From Thiomargarita sp. (lineage in GTDB: Bacteria; Pseudomonadota; Gammaproteobacteria; Beggiatoales; Beggiatoaceae): 64,000 nucleotides of DNA. Both the position numbers and the translations under genes were made by a program. Within the stretch, counting starts at the first letter, position 1. Every line of letters starts with the position of its first letter. Location: assembly GCA_020721005.1 (NCBI GenBank), contig DYNP01000007.1:124001-188000 (forward strand), given 5' to 3'. Shown here piece by piece: positions 29,550 to 41,000 of this stretch. The notes beneath the pieces were generated by a model. That model was not told the origin of the DNA and did no database searches. It saw only the letters and a list, made by a program, of their open reading frames with translations.

Positions 29550-31649
29550 TCACTGATTCTTTTTAATCACCGCTTCAGCAATGCTATTAGGGGCCTCATT
29601 GTATTTGGCAAACTGCATGGTATAACTTGCCCGTCCTTGAGTTAATGATCTTAAGTCGGTTGCGTATCCGAACATTTCTCCCAAAGGCACTTCAGCTTGA
29701 ATCGTCTTGCCGGTGGGGATAGTATCCATGCCTTGCAATACTCCACGTCGGCGATTCAGGTCACCCATGACATCTCCCATGTAATCTTCTGGGGTAACTA
29801 CTTCCACGGACATGATGGGTTCCAGAAGTACCGGTTTTGCTTTTTTCACACCTTCTTTGAAGCCAATCGATCCGGCAATTTTAAAAGCCATTTCGTTAGA
29901 GTCCACTTCGTGGTAGGACCCGTCAAATACCGTGACTCGTACATCGACGACTGGGAAGCCAGCTAATACCCCATTTTGCATTTGTTCTTGAACGCCTTTG
30001 TCAATAGCAGGCACGTATTCTTTAGGAATAACGCCGCCGACAATCGCGTTGATAAATTCATATCCTTTCCCTGGGGGTAGAGGTTCGAGTCGGAGCCAAA
30101 CATGTCCGTACTGCCCCCGCCCACCAGATTGGCGAACAAATTTGCCTTCTTGCTCCAAAGTAGCACGGATGGTTTCCCGATAAGCCACTTGAGGGGCGCC
30201 AACATTGGCTTCAACGTTGAATTCACGACGCATCCGATCGACAATGATGTCCAGATGGAGTTCACCCATGCCAGAAATGATGGTTTGTCCCGATTCTTCA
30301 TCGGTTCTGACCCTAAAGGAAGGATCTTCATGGGCTAACTTGGACAGGGCAACCCCCATTTTCTCCTGGTCTGCTTTGGTTTTGGGTTCTACTGCCACGG
30401 ATATAACGGGTTCAGGGAAATCCATTTTTTCTAAGGTGATGATATGCAATTTGTCGCACAGTGTATCGCCAGTAGTGACTTCTTTGAGTCCCACCGCTGC
30501 GGCAATATCTCCAGCACACACTTCTTTAATCTCTTCTCGAGTGTTGGCATGCATTTGCAGGAGACGCCCAATACGTTCTCGCTTACTCTTAAGCGGATTG
30601 TATACGGTATCACCTGCTCCCAACACGCCAGAATATACCCTAAAAAACGTTAAATTCCCGACGAAGGGGTCAGTGGCTACTTTGAAGGCTAGGGCAGCAA
30701 AGGGTTCTTCATCGCTGGCAACTCGGGTCGCTTCCGTTTGATGCTGATCATTTAAAATGCCCTTAATAGGGGGGACATCCACGGGAGAGGGCATATACTG
30801 AACAATCGCATCCAACATGGCTTGGACGCCTTTGTTCTTGAAGGCTGAGCCACATAACACAAGGACGATCTCATTGGCAAGGGTGCGGGCTCTTAATCCT
30901 TGTTGAATTTCAGTGATATCCAGTTCTTTACCTTCTAGGTACTTTTCCATCAGCTCTTCATTGGCCTCGGCAGCGGATTCAACCACCTTTTCACGAGTTT
31001 CTTTACAGAGATCCAAAAGGTGAGCAGGAATTTCTCGTTCCTCAAAGCGCATGCCTTGGGACTCCTCATCCCAGTAGATCGCCTTCATCTTAATCAGGTC
31101 AACAACTCCTTCAAAATGTTCTTCAGCTCCAATGGGGATTTGTAAAGGAATAGGTTGAGTGGCTAAACGAGTTTTGATTTGTCCAACTACGCGCAAAAAA
31201 TCCGCACCAGCACGGTCCATTTTGTTGATGAAGGCCAAACGAGGGACTTTGTACTTGTTGGCTTGCCGCCATACGGTTTCTGATTGAGGCTCTACGCCTC
31301 CAACCGCACAAAATACGGCTACTGCGCCATCCAATACTCTTAAAGAACGTTCGACTTCAATGGTAAAATCCACGTGCCCAGGTGTGTCAATAATGTTAAT
31401 TCGGTGTTCAGGAAATTGTTGAGCCATCCCCTTCCAAAAACAGGTGGTGGCAGCCGAAGTGATGGTGATACCTCGTTCCTTTTCTTGCTCCATCCAGTCC
31501 ATGGTTGCGGCGCCATCGTGAACTTCGCCAATTTTATGAGATACGCCTGTATAAAAAAGAACTCGTTCAGTGGTGGTGGTTTTGCCCGCGTCAATGTGGG
31601 CCATGATTCCGATATTTCGGTATCTCTCAATAGGTGTTTTACGTGCCAT
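29550..31649 (-). CDS. fusA: Elongation factor G
   Basis: EF-G catalyses ribosomal translocation and, with RRF, recycling. The 699-residue protein has G1 (AHIDAGKTT), [18 protein letters not shown] and NKMDRAG in the GTPase domain. Domain IV carries the [28 protein letters not shown] segment in pattern, and [10 protein letters not shown] lies at the end. Length is normal. It is the third gene of the str operon, 89 nt after rpsG. Confidence 0.98.
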   Translation of the reverse strand: MARKTPIERYRNIGIMAHIDAGKTTTTERVLFYTGVSHKIGEVHDGAATMDWMEQEKERGITITSAATTCFWKGMAQQFPEHRINIIDTPGHVDFTIEVERSLRVLDGAVAVFCAVGGVEPQSETVWRQANKYKVPRLAFINKMDRAGADFLRVVGQIKTRLATQPIPLQIPIGAEEHFEGVVDLIKMKAIYWDEESQGMRFEEREIPAHLLDLCKETREKVVESAAEANEELMEKYLEGKELDITEIQQGLRARTLANEIVLVLCGSAFKNKGVQAMLDAIVQYMPSPVDVPPIKGILNDQHQTEATRVASDEEPFAALAFKVATDPFVGNLTFFRVYSGVLGAGDTVYNPLKSKRERIGRLLQMHANTREEIKEVCAGDIAAAVGLKEVTTGDTLCDKLHIITLEKMDFPEPVISVAVEPKTKADQEKMGVALSKLAHEDPSFRVRTDEESGQTIISGMGELHLDIIVDRMRREFNVEANVGAPQVAYRETIRATLEQEGKFVRQSGGRGQYGHVWLRLEPLPPGKGYEFINAIVGGVIPKEYVPAIDKGVQEQMQNGVLAGFPVVDVRVTVFDGSYHEVDSNEMAFKIAGSIGFKEGVKKAKPVLLEPIMSVEVVTPEDYMGDVMGDLNRRRGVLQGMDTIPTGKTIQAEVPLGEMFGYATDLRSLTQGRASYTMQFAKYNEAPNSIAEAVIKKNQ

Positions 31650-31738
31650 ACTAATTTCAGTATTCTTTCTCTGGGTCCAGTTATCCTAGGTTCCTTATGA
31701 TAACTGAACGGAGATAACTGAACACTGTTGTCTAATAT

Positions 31739-32209
31739 TTACCAGCGAAAATGGGAAAATGCCTTATTCGCTTCTGCCATTCTATGAACGTCTTCTCGCT
31801 TCTTAATGGCAGTACCTTTGTTCTCTATGGCATCTAAGATCTCACCTGCCAAACGCAGTCCCATAGACTTCTCATTGCGTTTCCTGGCGGCGTCGGCTAG
31901 CCAACGCATGGCTAAAGCGGTTTTTCGGATTGGACGCACTTCCACCGGCACTTGATAGTTGGAGCCACCCACTCGCCGAGATTTAACTTCTACAGTTGGG
32001 CCCACGTTTTCTAATGCTTTTTTGAAAGAAACCTCTGGGGCAGTTTTAGTTTTTTCGGCTACTTTTTCCAAAGCGCCGTAGACAATTTTTTCTGCCACCG
32101 ACTTTTTGCCACTTTTCATAATGATGTTAATAAACTTGGCGACGGTCTCATCCCCGAATTTAGGATCGGGTAAGATGACTCTTTTGGGTACAATTCCCCT
32201 TCTTGGCAT
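31739..32209 (-). CDS. rpsG: 30S ribosomal protein S7
   Basis: S7 initiates assembly of the small-subunit head and regulates the str operon in E. coli. Homology starts at [19 protein letters not shown] (ATG 32209, with AGGGAA upstream), giving 156 residues. The 16-codon upstream extension of the frame is rejected. [19 protein letters not shown] and NKAFSHFRW are diagnostic. Confidence 0.97.
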   Translation of the reverse strand: MPRRGIVPKRVILPDPKFGDETVAKFINIIMKSGKKSVAEKIVYGALEKVAEKTKTAPEVSFKKALENVGPTVEVKSRRVGGSNYQVPVEVRPIRKTALAMRWLADAARKRNEKSMGLRLAGEILDAIENKGTAIKKREDVHRMAEANKAFSHFRW

Positions 32210-32476
32210 CTTATGTTCCCTAAGGTTATAATGTGAGTATTCTTTAAGGGGGGTCACTGCCTCATGACTGAACCAGGACTGGTAATCGCTAGAGGATTGC
32301 CGGTTCTTAGACCCTGTTAGGTTAGAGTGCTCATTTCTGAGGTGACTTTTGGGCTACCAAAAGTCGTTGATCACCCTACGTTATCGTTCGATAACCCTTA
32401 AAATGGTAGAGGAAAACACTGCAACCTAACGGGTGCTTGTTTAGATCAGGCAACGATTGAATCACGGTCACAAGGG

Positions 32477-32851
32477 TCAAGATTTGGGTCGTTTTGCCCC
32501 ATACTTTGAACGTCCCTGACGCCTATTGTTGACTCCAGAAGCGTCTAAACTGCCTCTAATGGTGTGATAGCGAACCCCAGGCAGATCCTTGACCCGCCCA
32601 CCCCTAATAAGTACAACGGAGTGTTCTTGTAAGTTATGTCCTTCTCCCCCAATGTAACTGGTGACTTCCATGCCATTGGTTAAGCGCACCCGAGCCACCT
32701 TACGCATGGCTGAGTTTGGTTTTTTGGGGGTAGTGGTATACACACGAGTACAGACTCCCCGTTTTTGAGGACAACCATTGAGTGCAGGTACACTACTTTT
32801 TGAGACTTGTCTCTTTCGTGGAAGGCGCACTAACTGGTTAACAGTTGCCAT
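32477..32851 (-). CDS. rpsL: 30S ribosomal protein S12
   Basis: S12 lies in the decoding centre and is the classic streptomycin target. The 124-residue protein has [31 protein letters not shown] in pattern and [32 protein letters not shown] in pattern. The lysines of PKKPNS and the [11 protein letters not shown] segment look wild-type, so the sequence suggests streptomycin sensitivity at this target. It is the first gene of the str operon. Confidence 0.98.
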   Translation of the reverse strand: MATVNQLVRLPRKRQVSKSSVPALNGCPQKRGVCTRVYTTTPKKPNSAMRKVARVRLTNGMEVTSYIGGEGHNLQEHSVVLIRGGRVKDLPGVRYHTIRGSLDASGVNNRRQGRSKYGAKRPKS

Positions 32852-33205
32852 TTATAGCTCCCTAGTATATCACACTGAAAAATAGCGGAATTTACGTTAA
32901 TGTTGGGTTAATCCACAACTTTTAATGGGTTTGCAAGAGGTTATGTTGTTTACCTTAGGTTATTATCCCCAAGCCCTTTTGAAAAGCGTAGGATTTTAAC
33001 TGGTAAAAATGATTTTGTCAAGAGAGATTAATAAAATATCAATGCCAAAACGAGTAGGTCCAGTGGGGTTAAGGTTGGAGTTTACTTATTTTGAGTAAGT
33101 CATAAGGAATCATCTGACCGTCAATTGGGGAATAGCAATATCCTAAGGAGAGACATTAGTTTGCTTTATTCGTCCTCCAAGAAGGTTTGAAATTTTGTTG
33201 CAATT
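32852..33205. other. Upstream region of the str operon
   Basis: This 354-nt gap should hold the main str-operon promoter on the minus strand. A TATACT hexamer lies only ~12 nt before the rpsL ATG and overlaps its ribosome-binding region, so it is not a convincing promoter. No terminator of the 33.2-34.1 kb gene is evident, and no gene is visible. Confidence 0.45.
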
Positions 33206-34087
33206 TTATTCTTCTCCTTCAGATGCTTGTTCCCCTTTTGGTGACTCGCTTGGAGTTGCAGTATCCTTTTTATCTTTTTTGCGATCCTTGGTCATCTTTT
33301 TGAGCAATTTCTTGTGCTTGGCTTTAATGCTTCGAAAGGTGCCATCTAGATAAATAGTCCGCAATCCTTGATTGAAATCGATCAGCTTCAAATCCGCATC
33401 GACTGCTTTTTTGGAAATAGCCACATACATTTTGTTCATTGCCAACACGGGCTTAATAAACTCAATTTGTTCACTGATGCCGGTTTCTTCTTGCTCCAAA
33501 ACATGTTCTGCCAGATAAAGTACCGCAGCTTCAGTGTCAGTCATGAGATCCAAACTCCCATGATAGAGCATTTTGATGCCCACGTCGCTACTGGTTACCA
33601 TAACCTTATTAAGGTAATCAGCAGCGTCAAAGGCTTTGCTGGTAGCGTAATCTTTTACCACTCCCAATCGGTATTCCTTTAAATCAGTGAGTTCTTTGAA
33701 GTTAACGGTCTTATCCTTACGTTTAAAGAAGCCGGTGCGGGCTTGGGAAATGGGAGCAGAGAAGTAGTAAGACTCTGCTCTCTCCTCAGTATAATAAGCT
33801 CCCAATAAAGCATCGTAATATCCTTCCTTAGTGTATTTGATAGCCCTACTCCAAGGAACGAATTTGATTTCGACTTCATACCCTTGTCCTTCTAATGCCG
33901 CTCTGACAACTTCTGCCACCCAACCATTCTCAGGTAAGTCTTTACCGTAGTAGGGTGGGAAGTCGACGGTGACAAAACTGAATTTTTTACCAGAGGAGGA
34001 GTCCTTTCCTTGAAGCTCTGCTTCAGTGGCAAAACTTTGGGTTACCAGTATGAAAGCAATGGTTAGTATTTGTATGATTTTTGTCAT
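33206..34087 (-). CDS. Periplasmic solute-binding protein (SBP_bac_3 family)
   Basis: This 293-residue protein has a signal peptide (MTKIIQILTIAFILVTQSFA). A type-II periplasmic binding fold of the amino-acid-binding family follows: FVTVDFPPYYGKDLPENGWVAEVVRAAL near the start, IKFVPWSRAIKYTKEGYYDALLGAYYTEERAE, and a second lobe with LGVVKDYATSKAF. It lacks a lipobox. The C-terminus is a lysine-rich then acidic tail (~255-293), unusual for the family. No permease or ATPase gene lies next to it, so it may be an orphan receptor for sensing rather than transport. The ligand is unknown. Confidence 0.85.
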   Translation of the reverse strand: MTKIIQILTIAFILVTQSFATEAELQGKDSSSGKKFSFVTVDFPPYYGKDLPENGWVAEVVRAALEGQGYEVEIKFVPWSRAIKYTKEGYYDALLGAYYTEERAESYYFSAPISQARTGFFKRKDKTVNFKELTDLKEYRLGVVKDYATSKAFDAADYLNKVMVTSSDVGIKMLYHGSLDLMTDTEAAVLYLAEHVLEQEETGISEQIEFIKPVLAMNKMYVAISKKAVDADLKLIDFNQGLRTIYLDGTFRSIKAKHKKLLKKMTKDRKKDKKDTATPSESPKGEQASEGEE

Positions 34088-34457
34088 AATGTACGCTTAG
34101 CCTACCAAGTTTACGGTGTATATGCTCAGCAGTTGTCATTGAGTCTACTGTAAACTAATGATATGTTAATACAATGGTTTTTTAGTGCCCAGTTCCCCTT
34201 ATAAGGAGAAATTGTAGGTAAAAATAAGTGTATAGCTTAAGTTAATTCCTGTTAATGTCATTTTACTTTACCATTAAGCCCACTGACAAGCAACTTTTGT
34301 AAAAGCCATACCTGTTTAATAATCCAGCAAAACCTGACAACTTGTTCAGGTTTACTCAGTCAATGAGTTTGCCCAATAGAACTTAACCCACAATTCGCTG
34401 CCCGGAAAAGGTTTTTTAGGTGTTCAAGCTGTGACTGTTTGAAGCAGCAAGGGTCTC
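34088..34457. other. Intergenic region without recognised gene
   Basis: This is an AT-rich gap between two minus-strand genes. It contains a 7-bp hairpin (AACCTGA 34331-34337 / TCAGGTT 34346-34352) without a T-tract. The promoter of the solute-binding-protein gene should lie in the 34090-34200 part. Confidence 0.45.
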
Positions 34458-34865
34458 TCAGCAGAAACAGGATCCCTCGATCAATTTGTTTAAGATCAGC
34501 CCATAAAATGGCATTTCTCCGGTGGCTGTGTAAACCCAACCCAAGTGGTTAAAGCAGCCGCCACATTTGGCAAAACGCCACGCAAATCCGTTAAACCAGG
34601 TATTCTCTAGTCTGGAAATCCCCTCCTCGATCACCCCTGCAGCCTTTGAAAAACAACCCAATTGAAATTCTATCCCACTGGGATTGGTGACAATATGCTG
34701 ATGTCGACCTTGCACGATAATCCGATGTTCCGAAGTGGTGATCCAGTGTTGACAACGACGGCATAATATAGCTTTTTGAGTATGGTCCGCGGATTTCTGC
34801 TGCACAAACTCCTCAGAATCAGTGCCTGTTTCGCATTGGAAATATGAGTTTTGATACGCTATCAT
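34458..34865 (-). CDS. CULT-domain protein (bacterial cereblon-like ligand-binding domain)
   Basis: This single-domain 135-residue protein matches the CULT domain, the thalidomide-binding fold of human cereblon, also known from small bacterial proteins. The four zinc cysteines are C35/C38 (CRRC) and C101/C104 (CGGC). The three cage tryptophans are W90, W96 and W110, in WFNGFAW and HLGW. Spacings W90-W96-C101-C104-W110 equal those of cereblon W380-W386-C391-C394-W400. The C-terminal PFYGLILNKLIEG corresponds to the FWGL strand. Nothing else is attached: no Lon-N domain, signal peptide or membrane segment. It is divergent from the giant secreted-protein gene. The ligand in bacteria is not established; uridine-type and cyclic-imide compounds are known to bind such domains in vitro. 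Confidence 0.93.
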   Translation of the reverse strand: MIAYQNSYFQCETGTDSEEFVQQKSADHTQKAILCRRCQHWITTSEHRIIVQGRHQHIVTNPSGIEFQLGCFSKAAGVIEEGISRLENTWFNGFAWRFAKCGGCFNHLGWVYTATGEMPFYGLILNKLIEGSCFC

Positions 34866-34918
34866 AGAATAATTTCCCTTAACTGAGCCCTTTTTTGTTG
34901 ATCTCAGCTGCCCATTAG

Positions 34919-34940
34919 ATTTGCAAATAGATTTGCAAAT
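34919..34940. promoter_or_regulatory. Twin ATTTGCAAAT palindromes (possible operator)
   Basis: Two copies of the perfect 10-bp palindrome ATTTGCAAAT lie at 34919-34928 and 34931-34940, spaced 12 bp centre to centre. They lie between the divergent CULT and giant-protein genes and ~75 nt before the latter's start. The layout suits a dimeric regulator controlling one or both genes. Confidence 0.55.
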
Positions 34941-35015
34941 TCAGAATTTAAAATCTCATAATTACAGTTATACTATAACTTATCTCAACAACAACTTCTA
35001 TTTCAAGGAGATTCT

Positions 35016-38000
35016 ATGATGAAGTGCGTCATAAAACGAATACTGCGCTCATTGTATCGTATTTTTCCTATTCCAATCTTAGGAATTTCAGTCCTCCTGT
35101 TCAACCTACCCTTCAGTTATGCACAATCTCAAACCACTCCTATTGGTGAAAATGATGCTTCTACTCAGGATACCAATTCCAGCCAGGATCTTCCAGAAAC
35201 TTCAAACGTCAATTTAACAATAACTCTAGAAGGCACAGGTCAGGGCAGTGTCACCGGTTCTATGGGTCAAAATAATACTCGGTTGGACTGTGGTACCCAA
35301 TGTACTGCAGATTATACCACTGGTCAAAGTGTTACTCTGACTGCACTCCCTGCAGAGACTGCTGAATTCGCTCAATGGAGTGGCGATTGTGCAGGTACTG
35401 AAAGCAGCCTCACCCTGCTCATGGATCAAGATAAACACTGTACTGCCACATTCACTTTGCTTATCTTCCCCTCCTCTCTCACCAATATCACTGCTTACCA
35501 GGACGGTCTCAATGGTATTGATGGGCTGCAAGGTGCCAGTTCAGTAACTCTCAGTCCAGATGGTCAATTTGTTTACGCCACTGGCTTTACTGACAATGCG
35601 GTGGCTGTGTTTTCTCGAGTACCCAGTACTGGACTTTTGAGTTTCCAAAGTCAGATCAAAGAGGGAGTCAACAACGTAAAAAATCTGCAAGGTGCCAATG
35701 CCATTGTCGTCAGTCCTGATAACAAAAATGTTTATGTCACCGCCTCCAACTCCAACGCCCTGGTAGTTTTCAATCGCGATCTCACCTTACTCCAATTTCA
35801 AGAAGATGGCGTCAATAGCGTTGATCATCTGGCTGGAGCCAGTGCTCTGGCAATCAGTCCCGATGGGTTACGCGTCTATGTCGTTGCCACTCGAGACCAT
35901 GCTCTAACTGCTTTCAGTCGAGAACCTGCCACGGGACTGCTGACTTTCTTGACCAGCCAACAAAATGGGCTTAACGGAGTGGTCGGTTTAGGAGGCGCGA
36001 CTTCCGTAGCCACCACCCATAATATCCAGGGTCCTACCGACATTTACGTGGCCAGTGGCACTGACAACCAACTCACCGCTTTCCGACGCGATTCGGCACT
36101 GGGAGAACTGATATTTCTGGGTAACTATCCCGTTACGACCACTGAACGCGCCTATGGTATTGTCGTCAGTCCTGACGATCAACACGTCTATCTGGCCACT
36201 CGTAATACCCTTATCGCCTACACTCGAGACCCCACCACGGGTAACCTCAACTCACAAGGCAAATACACCGGACCCCTCAGCGGTCTCATGGGTTTTACTG
36301 GCAGTCCCTTAGCCATCCATCCCAATGGACAAGAGCTCTATGCCACAAGTCTGGATGATGACAGTCTCACTGTCTTCCAACGAGACCCTCAAACTGGCAG
36401 CCTGGTCCTCAAAACCACTTTACACAACAACACGGGCACCCTCAACACTTTGGACGGTCCCATGGGCGTGGCTATCAGTCCCGATGGCAATCACCTTTAC
36501 ACCACTGCCCTGCAAAGTCATGCCCTGACTCTATTCTCTAACACCCTAGTCGATTTGCAACTGACTGCCACTGCTTCAACCAATACCGTTGCCCTTACTC
36601 AACCCTTGACTTATACCTTGACTCTGACCAATCAGGGCAACGACACTGCGACTAATATCAACTTAACCCACCTATTACCCAACGGGACCACTTTAAACAT
36701 CACTCCTGTTCCCAGTCAAGGCAGCTGCAGTCCCCCAATTGAGCAAGAACTCAACTGCTCCCTGGGCAACCTCGCACCCAATTCCACTCTCACCCTCAAT
36801 CTCACTCTCACTGCCCCAACTCAACTCGAAAGTCCTGCCCAACTGATCTACACCGCTTCTGTCACCAGTGCTCAACCTGATCGCAACCCAGTTGACAATC
36901 AAATCACCCTAACCACTGCCCTGGTCGAGACCCTACCCGACGCTGACCTTAAACTCAGCCTGACCACCCAACTTGCTCAAGACATCACCGGGCTTAACAT
37001 TCCCTACCAATATTTACTGACTGCAAAAAATAACGGTCCCAATCCTGTCACTGGCGCCGTGCTCACCGGCACTTTACCTGCCGCTCTGGACACTGCCAAC
37101 ACCGATCAACGCTGCCAATCCACAGCCTCCCAAACTTTCACTTGTAACTTGGGCAACCTCAGTCTCGATGCTGAAACTCAACTGACCTTGGCCATAATCA
37201 CCCCTGCCAGTCCAGATTTACTCAACTTCACAGCCCACATCTCGAGCAACGAAACAGATCCCACTCCAACCGACAATCAAGTCACTCACCAACTCACTGT
37301 CATTGAAAGTGTTGATGTGGATCTGGAAATCGTGGATGTATTCGCCACCCCCGACACCTTGCCTATCAAGTCCCAACAGCCCATTGTTTACACAGTTACT
37401 GTTCGCAACAACCATCCGGAATTACCAGCTACTGGAGTAGTGCTCAGCACCACTCAACCCTGGCCAGCCAAGCAACTCAAGTATATAGAAAGCAATGCCA
37501 ACTGCAGTCTCAACACCACTGGCCACCTCAATTGCCCCCTGGGCACTGTGGCCGCCCTGGTCAGCCAAGTTGTTGAAATACAAGCCAAACCTTTGGAATC
37601 AGCAAATGACATACCCATTGAATTCACAGTCTCTGGAAGTGGCACTGACTCCATCTCCAATAACAATACCAAAACTGCTCATCTTGGAGTCAGCGGCCAA
37701 GTGGCCAATCTCTCCGTTACCATCGCTGCGGATGAAGAAGAAATCAGTCTCAACCAACTGATCACCTACACTGTCACTGTCACCAACACCGGACCCAATA
37801 TTGCCCTGGTGGGACTGGATCTGCAAGGCATGCTCAGCCAAGGCGATTTATTGCTAGAAACTCCCATTCTCAACACTGGAGGCACTTGTCAGGCTGGGAG
37901 TAGCAGTACCAGTTTCACCTGCCAACTTTTGACCCTGCCCATCAATGGCAGTGCCCAACTGCTGATCAAAGCCGTGCCAAAAAGTACTGGGACCCTGACT

Positions 38001-41000
38001 CTGAGCGCTCAGGCCAACGTTCTCGAAGATGCCTTTGACCCTTATCCCGACAATAATACCGTTCAACAACAAACCACTGTACTTGATAAATCGGCTGACC
38101 TTGCCATCAATCTACTCGTTGCCTCTGCCCTACCCGTTCTCAAAAACAACGACCTGATCTTAGAAGCCCTGATCAGCAATCTGGGACCTAATGAAGCCAC
38201 GGGTATTCAGGTTACCTTCAACCTGCCATTAAGCTTTACCTTTCAATCAGCTGCCAGCGACCGCTTGGCTGGAGAATGCACGGAAACAGTGACTGACACT
38301 GAACGTCAAATCATCTGCCCAGTCTCCCCCATCAGTGCCCTATTCAAAGACGAAACCTTCACCATTCGCCTCACCGTTACCCCCAAAGAAGGCGGAGAAT
38401 TGACTGCCACGGCTGACATCGCCAGCCAGTTGTACGATCCCAGTCTCACCAATAACCACTCAACCCTATTTCAGCGAGACGAGGAAGGTAATCTCACTCC
38501 CTTGGACAGCATTACGATCAGCCAATTTATGGCTGACTTGAAACTGACTCTGGAACCAGTCCCAGATCCAGTCGTTGGCAATCCCTTACCCTATACCCTT
38601 AAAATAACCAATCAGGGACCAGACCCAGCCAATGCAGTACAATTGACTCATCAATTGCCCAGCCCAGAACAAGCCATTTACCGAACCGCCACCTTCAGTC
38701 CCGACACGGGTAACCTGTGCTACGATCTCAGTCCCAATGGAGAACTGGTCTGCACCCTGGCTCAAATGCCCAGAGGCAGCACGGTGACCCTCAATTTGGA
38801 ACTGCAGCCGATGGTCGCCGGCACTCAAGACTTCACCGCTACAGTGACTCCCACAGCCGAATTTGACCCCGACCTTGCCAATAACACCGTGTCCACTACC
38901 GATTATGTCAATCGTCCGGAAATTTTATTCTTTGCCGGGGCCGAAAGAGAAGGCGTTAAAAATGTAACTGGGCTGCAGGGCGTAATTGCTCTGGCCCTCA
39001 GTCCCGATGGCAATCATCTCTATGCCGCTGGCTTTAATTCCAATGCCATCACTGTGTTTAAACGTGACCCTGGTACTGGACAACTGACCTTTGTACAAGC
39101 CCTATTCGACGACACTGAAGCCGCCCAGGGCCTTGCTTCCCCCACAGATATTATTGTCAGTCCCGAAGGCAATTTTATCTATGTGACCAGTCTCAATGAC
39201 AGTGCACTCACTGTTTTCAAGCGAGATTCCCTGACCGGACAACTCACTTTTGTAGAAATACATCAAGATGGGGTACTCGGAGTGGACGGTTTAACTGGTG
39301 CCTTTAACATTGCCATGACTTCCACCCATCTTTATGTCGCCGGCTCTGGAGACGATGCCATCGCCTTATTTAACCGTAACGCTTTGACTGGACAACTGAA
39401 TTTCATAGGACTGCAACAAGATGCCAGCCTCGATGGTGTCAATGCTCTCCATCTCTCACCTGATGGCAATTATTGGGTCTCTGCCAATGCCAATACTGAC
39501 AGTCTCACTCTATTTCAACGTGATGCAGGCACTGGAGAATTGACCTTCTTACAAAACTTGGTCAATCAACAATCTGGAATATTAGGATTGGATGCTGCCA
39601 CTGACGTCATATTCAGTCCCGATGGACTTTACCTGTACAGTTTGGGCGCTGGGATTGACAATGCAGTCACTGCATTTGTGCGATCTCCGGAAAGCGATGC
39701 CTTTACATTTGTAGAATCCCATGCCAAGGGAAATGAAGGTGTGGAAGGTTTAGACGGTCCCACCAGTTTGACTTTGACCCAAGACGGTGCTTATTTATAT
39801 ATCACTTCTGCCAATGACAGCACTCTTGCCATTTGGAAACGTCAAGCTGAAACAGGCCATCTCATCTTTCTGGACAGTGTGCGCAACGGGGAAAAAGATC
39901 TTTCTGGCTTAGGGGGCGCCCAAGATGTGGTTGTCAGTCCCAATGGTACTCACATCTATGTGGCTGGTTTCAGTGACAATGCCATCAGTCTATTGAGAAT
40001 GGCCAGCAGCGACCTGCGTTTGCAAATCAGTGATTCCAAAGACGTGGTTAATGTGGGAGAAAATTATGCTTACACTTTAACTCTGAGCAATGACGGTCCC
40101 AATCCAGCCACTCAGGTTTTTTTGGAAGCCACGTTACCTGCTTCTATGCAACTGGTCAATATTCCCAATAACAGTGAAAATTGCAATGAGACCGCAGAAC
40201 ACACCGTACTTTGCAAATGGAAAATTTTAGAAGTGGGCGCCACAATCAATTTACACCTAGAAGTTTTGGTCAATGACTTTGGAGAGGTCACGCTGCAAGC
40301 TATAGCTGCCGCTGATCAGGTCGATCCCACCCCGGCAATTGCCTCCCAAACCACTCGTATCACTGCCACTGCCGACCTGAATTTATCTGCGGTAGCCAAT
40401 CCCTCGGGCTTGAGCATTGGTGAAAAATTGACCTATCATATCACCGTTACCAATAACGGTCCCCATGATGCCAATGACCTTCTGGTGACCACCAAAGCAA
40501 CAGGTCCCAGCACCCTCTTAATTTCCAATGAAATCAATGGAGTTGCTGACCGTTGTTATCCGAATCTCAGTTCAACAGAGATGGGCTTAACCTGCCCTAT
40601 TGCTGCCATCAAAACGGGTAACAATGCCCTCATCACTCTGATTATCGAGCCACAAACCGAAGGGGAATTGACCCAAACCATTTCGGTCAGCAGTTTAGCC
40701 TTTGATCCTGTTTTGCCCAATAATCAAACCACAATCACCACTTTGGTCACTTTAAATACCATCGATTCCCTCTATGATAACACCAATAAAACTTTGCGAA
40801 ATTATATTATCACTGCCACTGGGGAAGTGCGTGGTGGTCGCATAGCCGGGCACACAGTGAACCAAGGTATTTTACGCAATGTGCACATTCTCCCCGATAC
40901 ACTGGTTACTGGGGGTGGACGTTTGGGCGGTCAAATTACCAGTGAAGGTATTATTGAGGACGCCCAATTGTTGGCTGGGACTGTCATCACGGGCGGCACA

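Noticed and set aside
32855-32880. TATACT hexamer as the rpsL promoter
   Set aside because: It lies ~12 nt before the start codon and overlaps the ribosome-binding region, and no -35 is seen.
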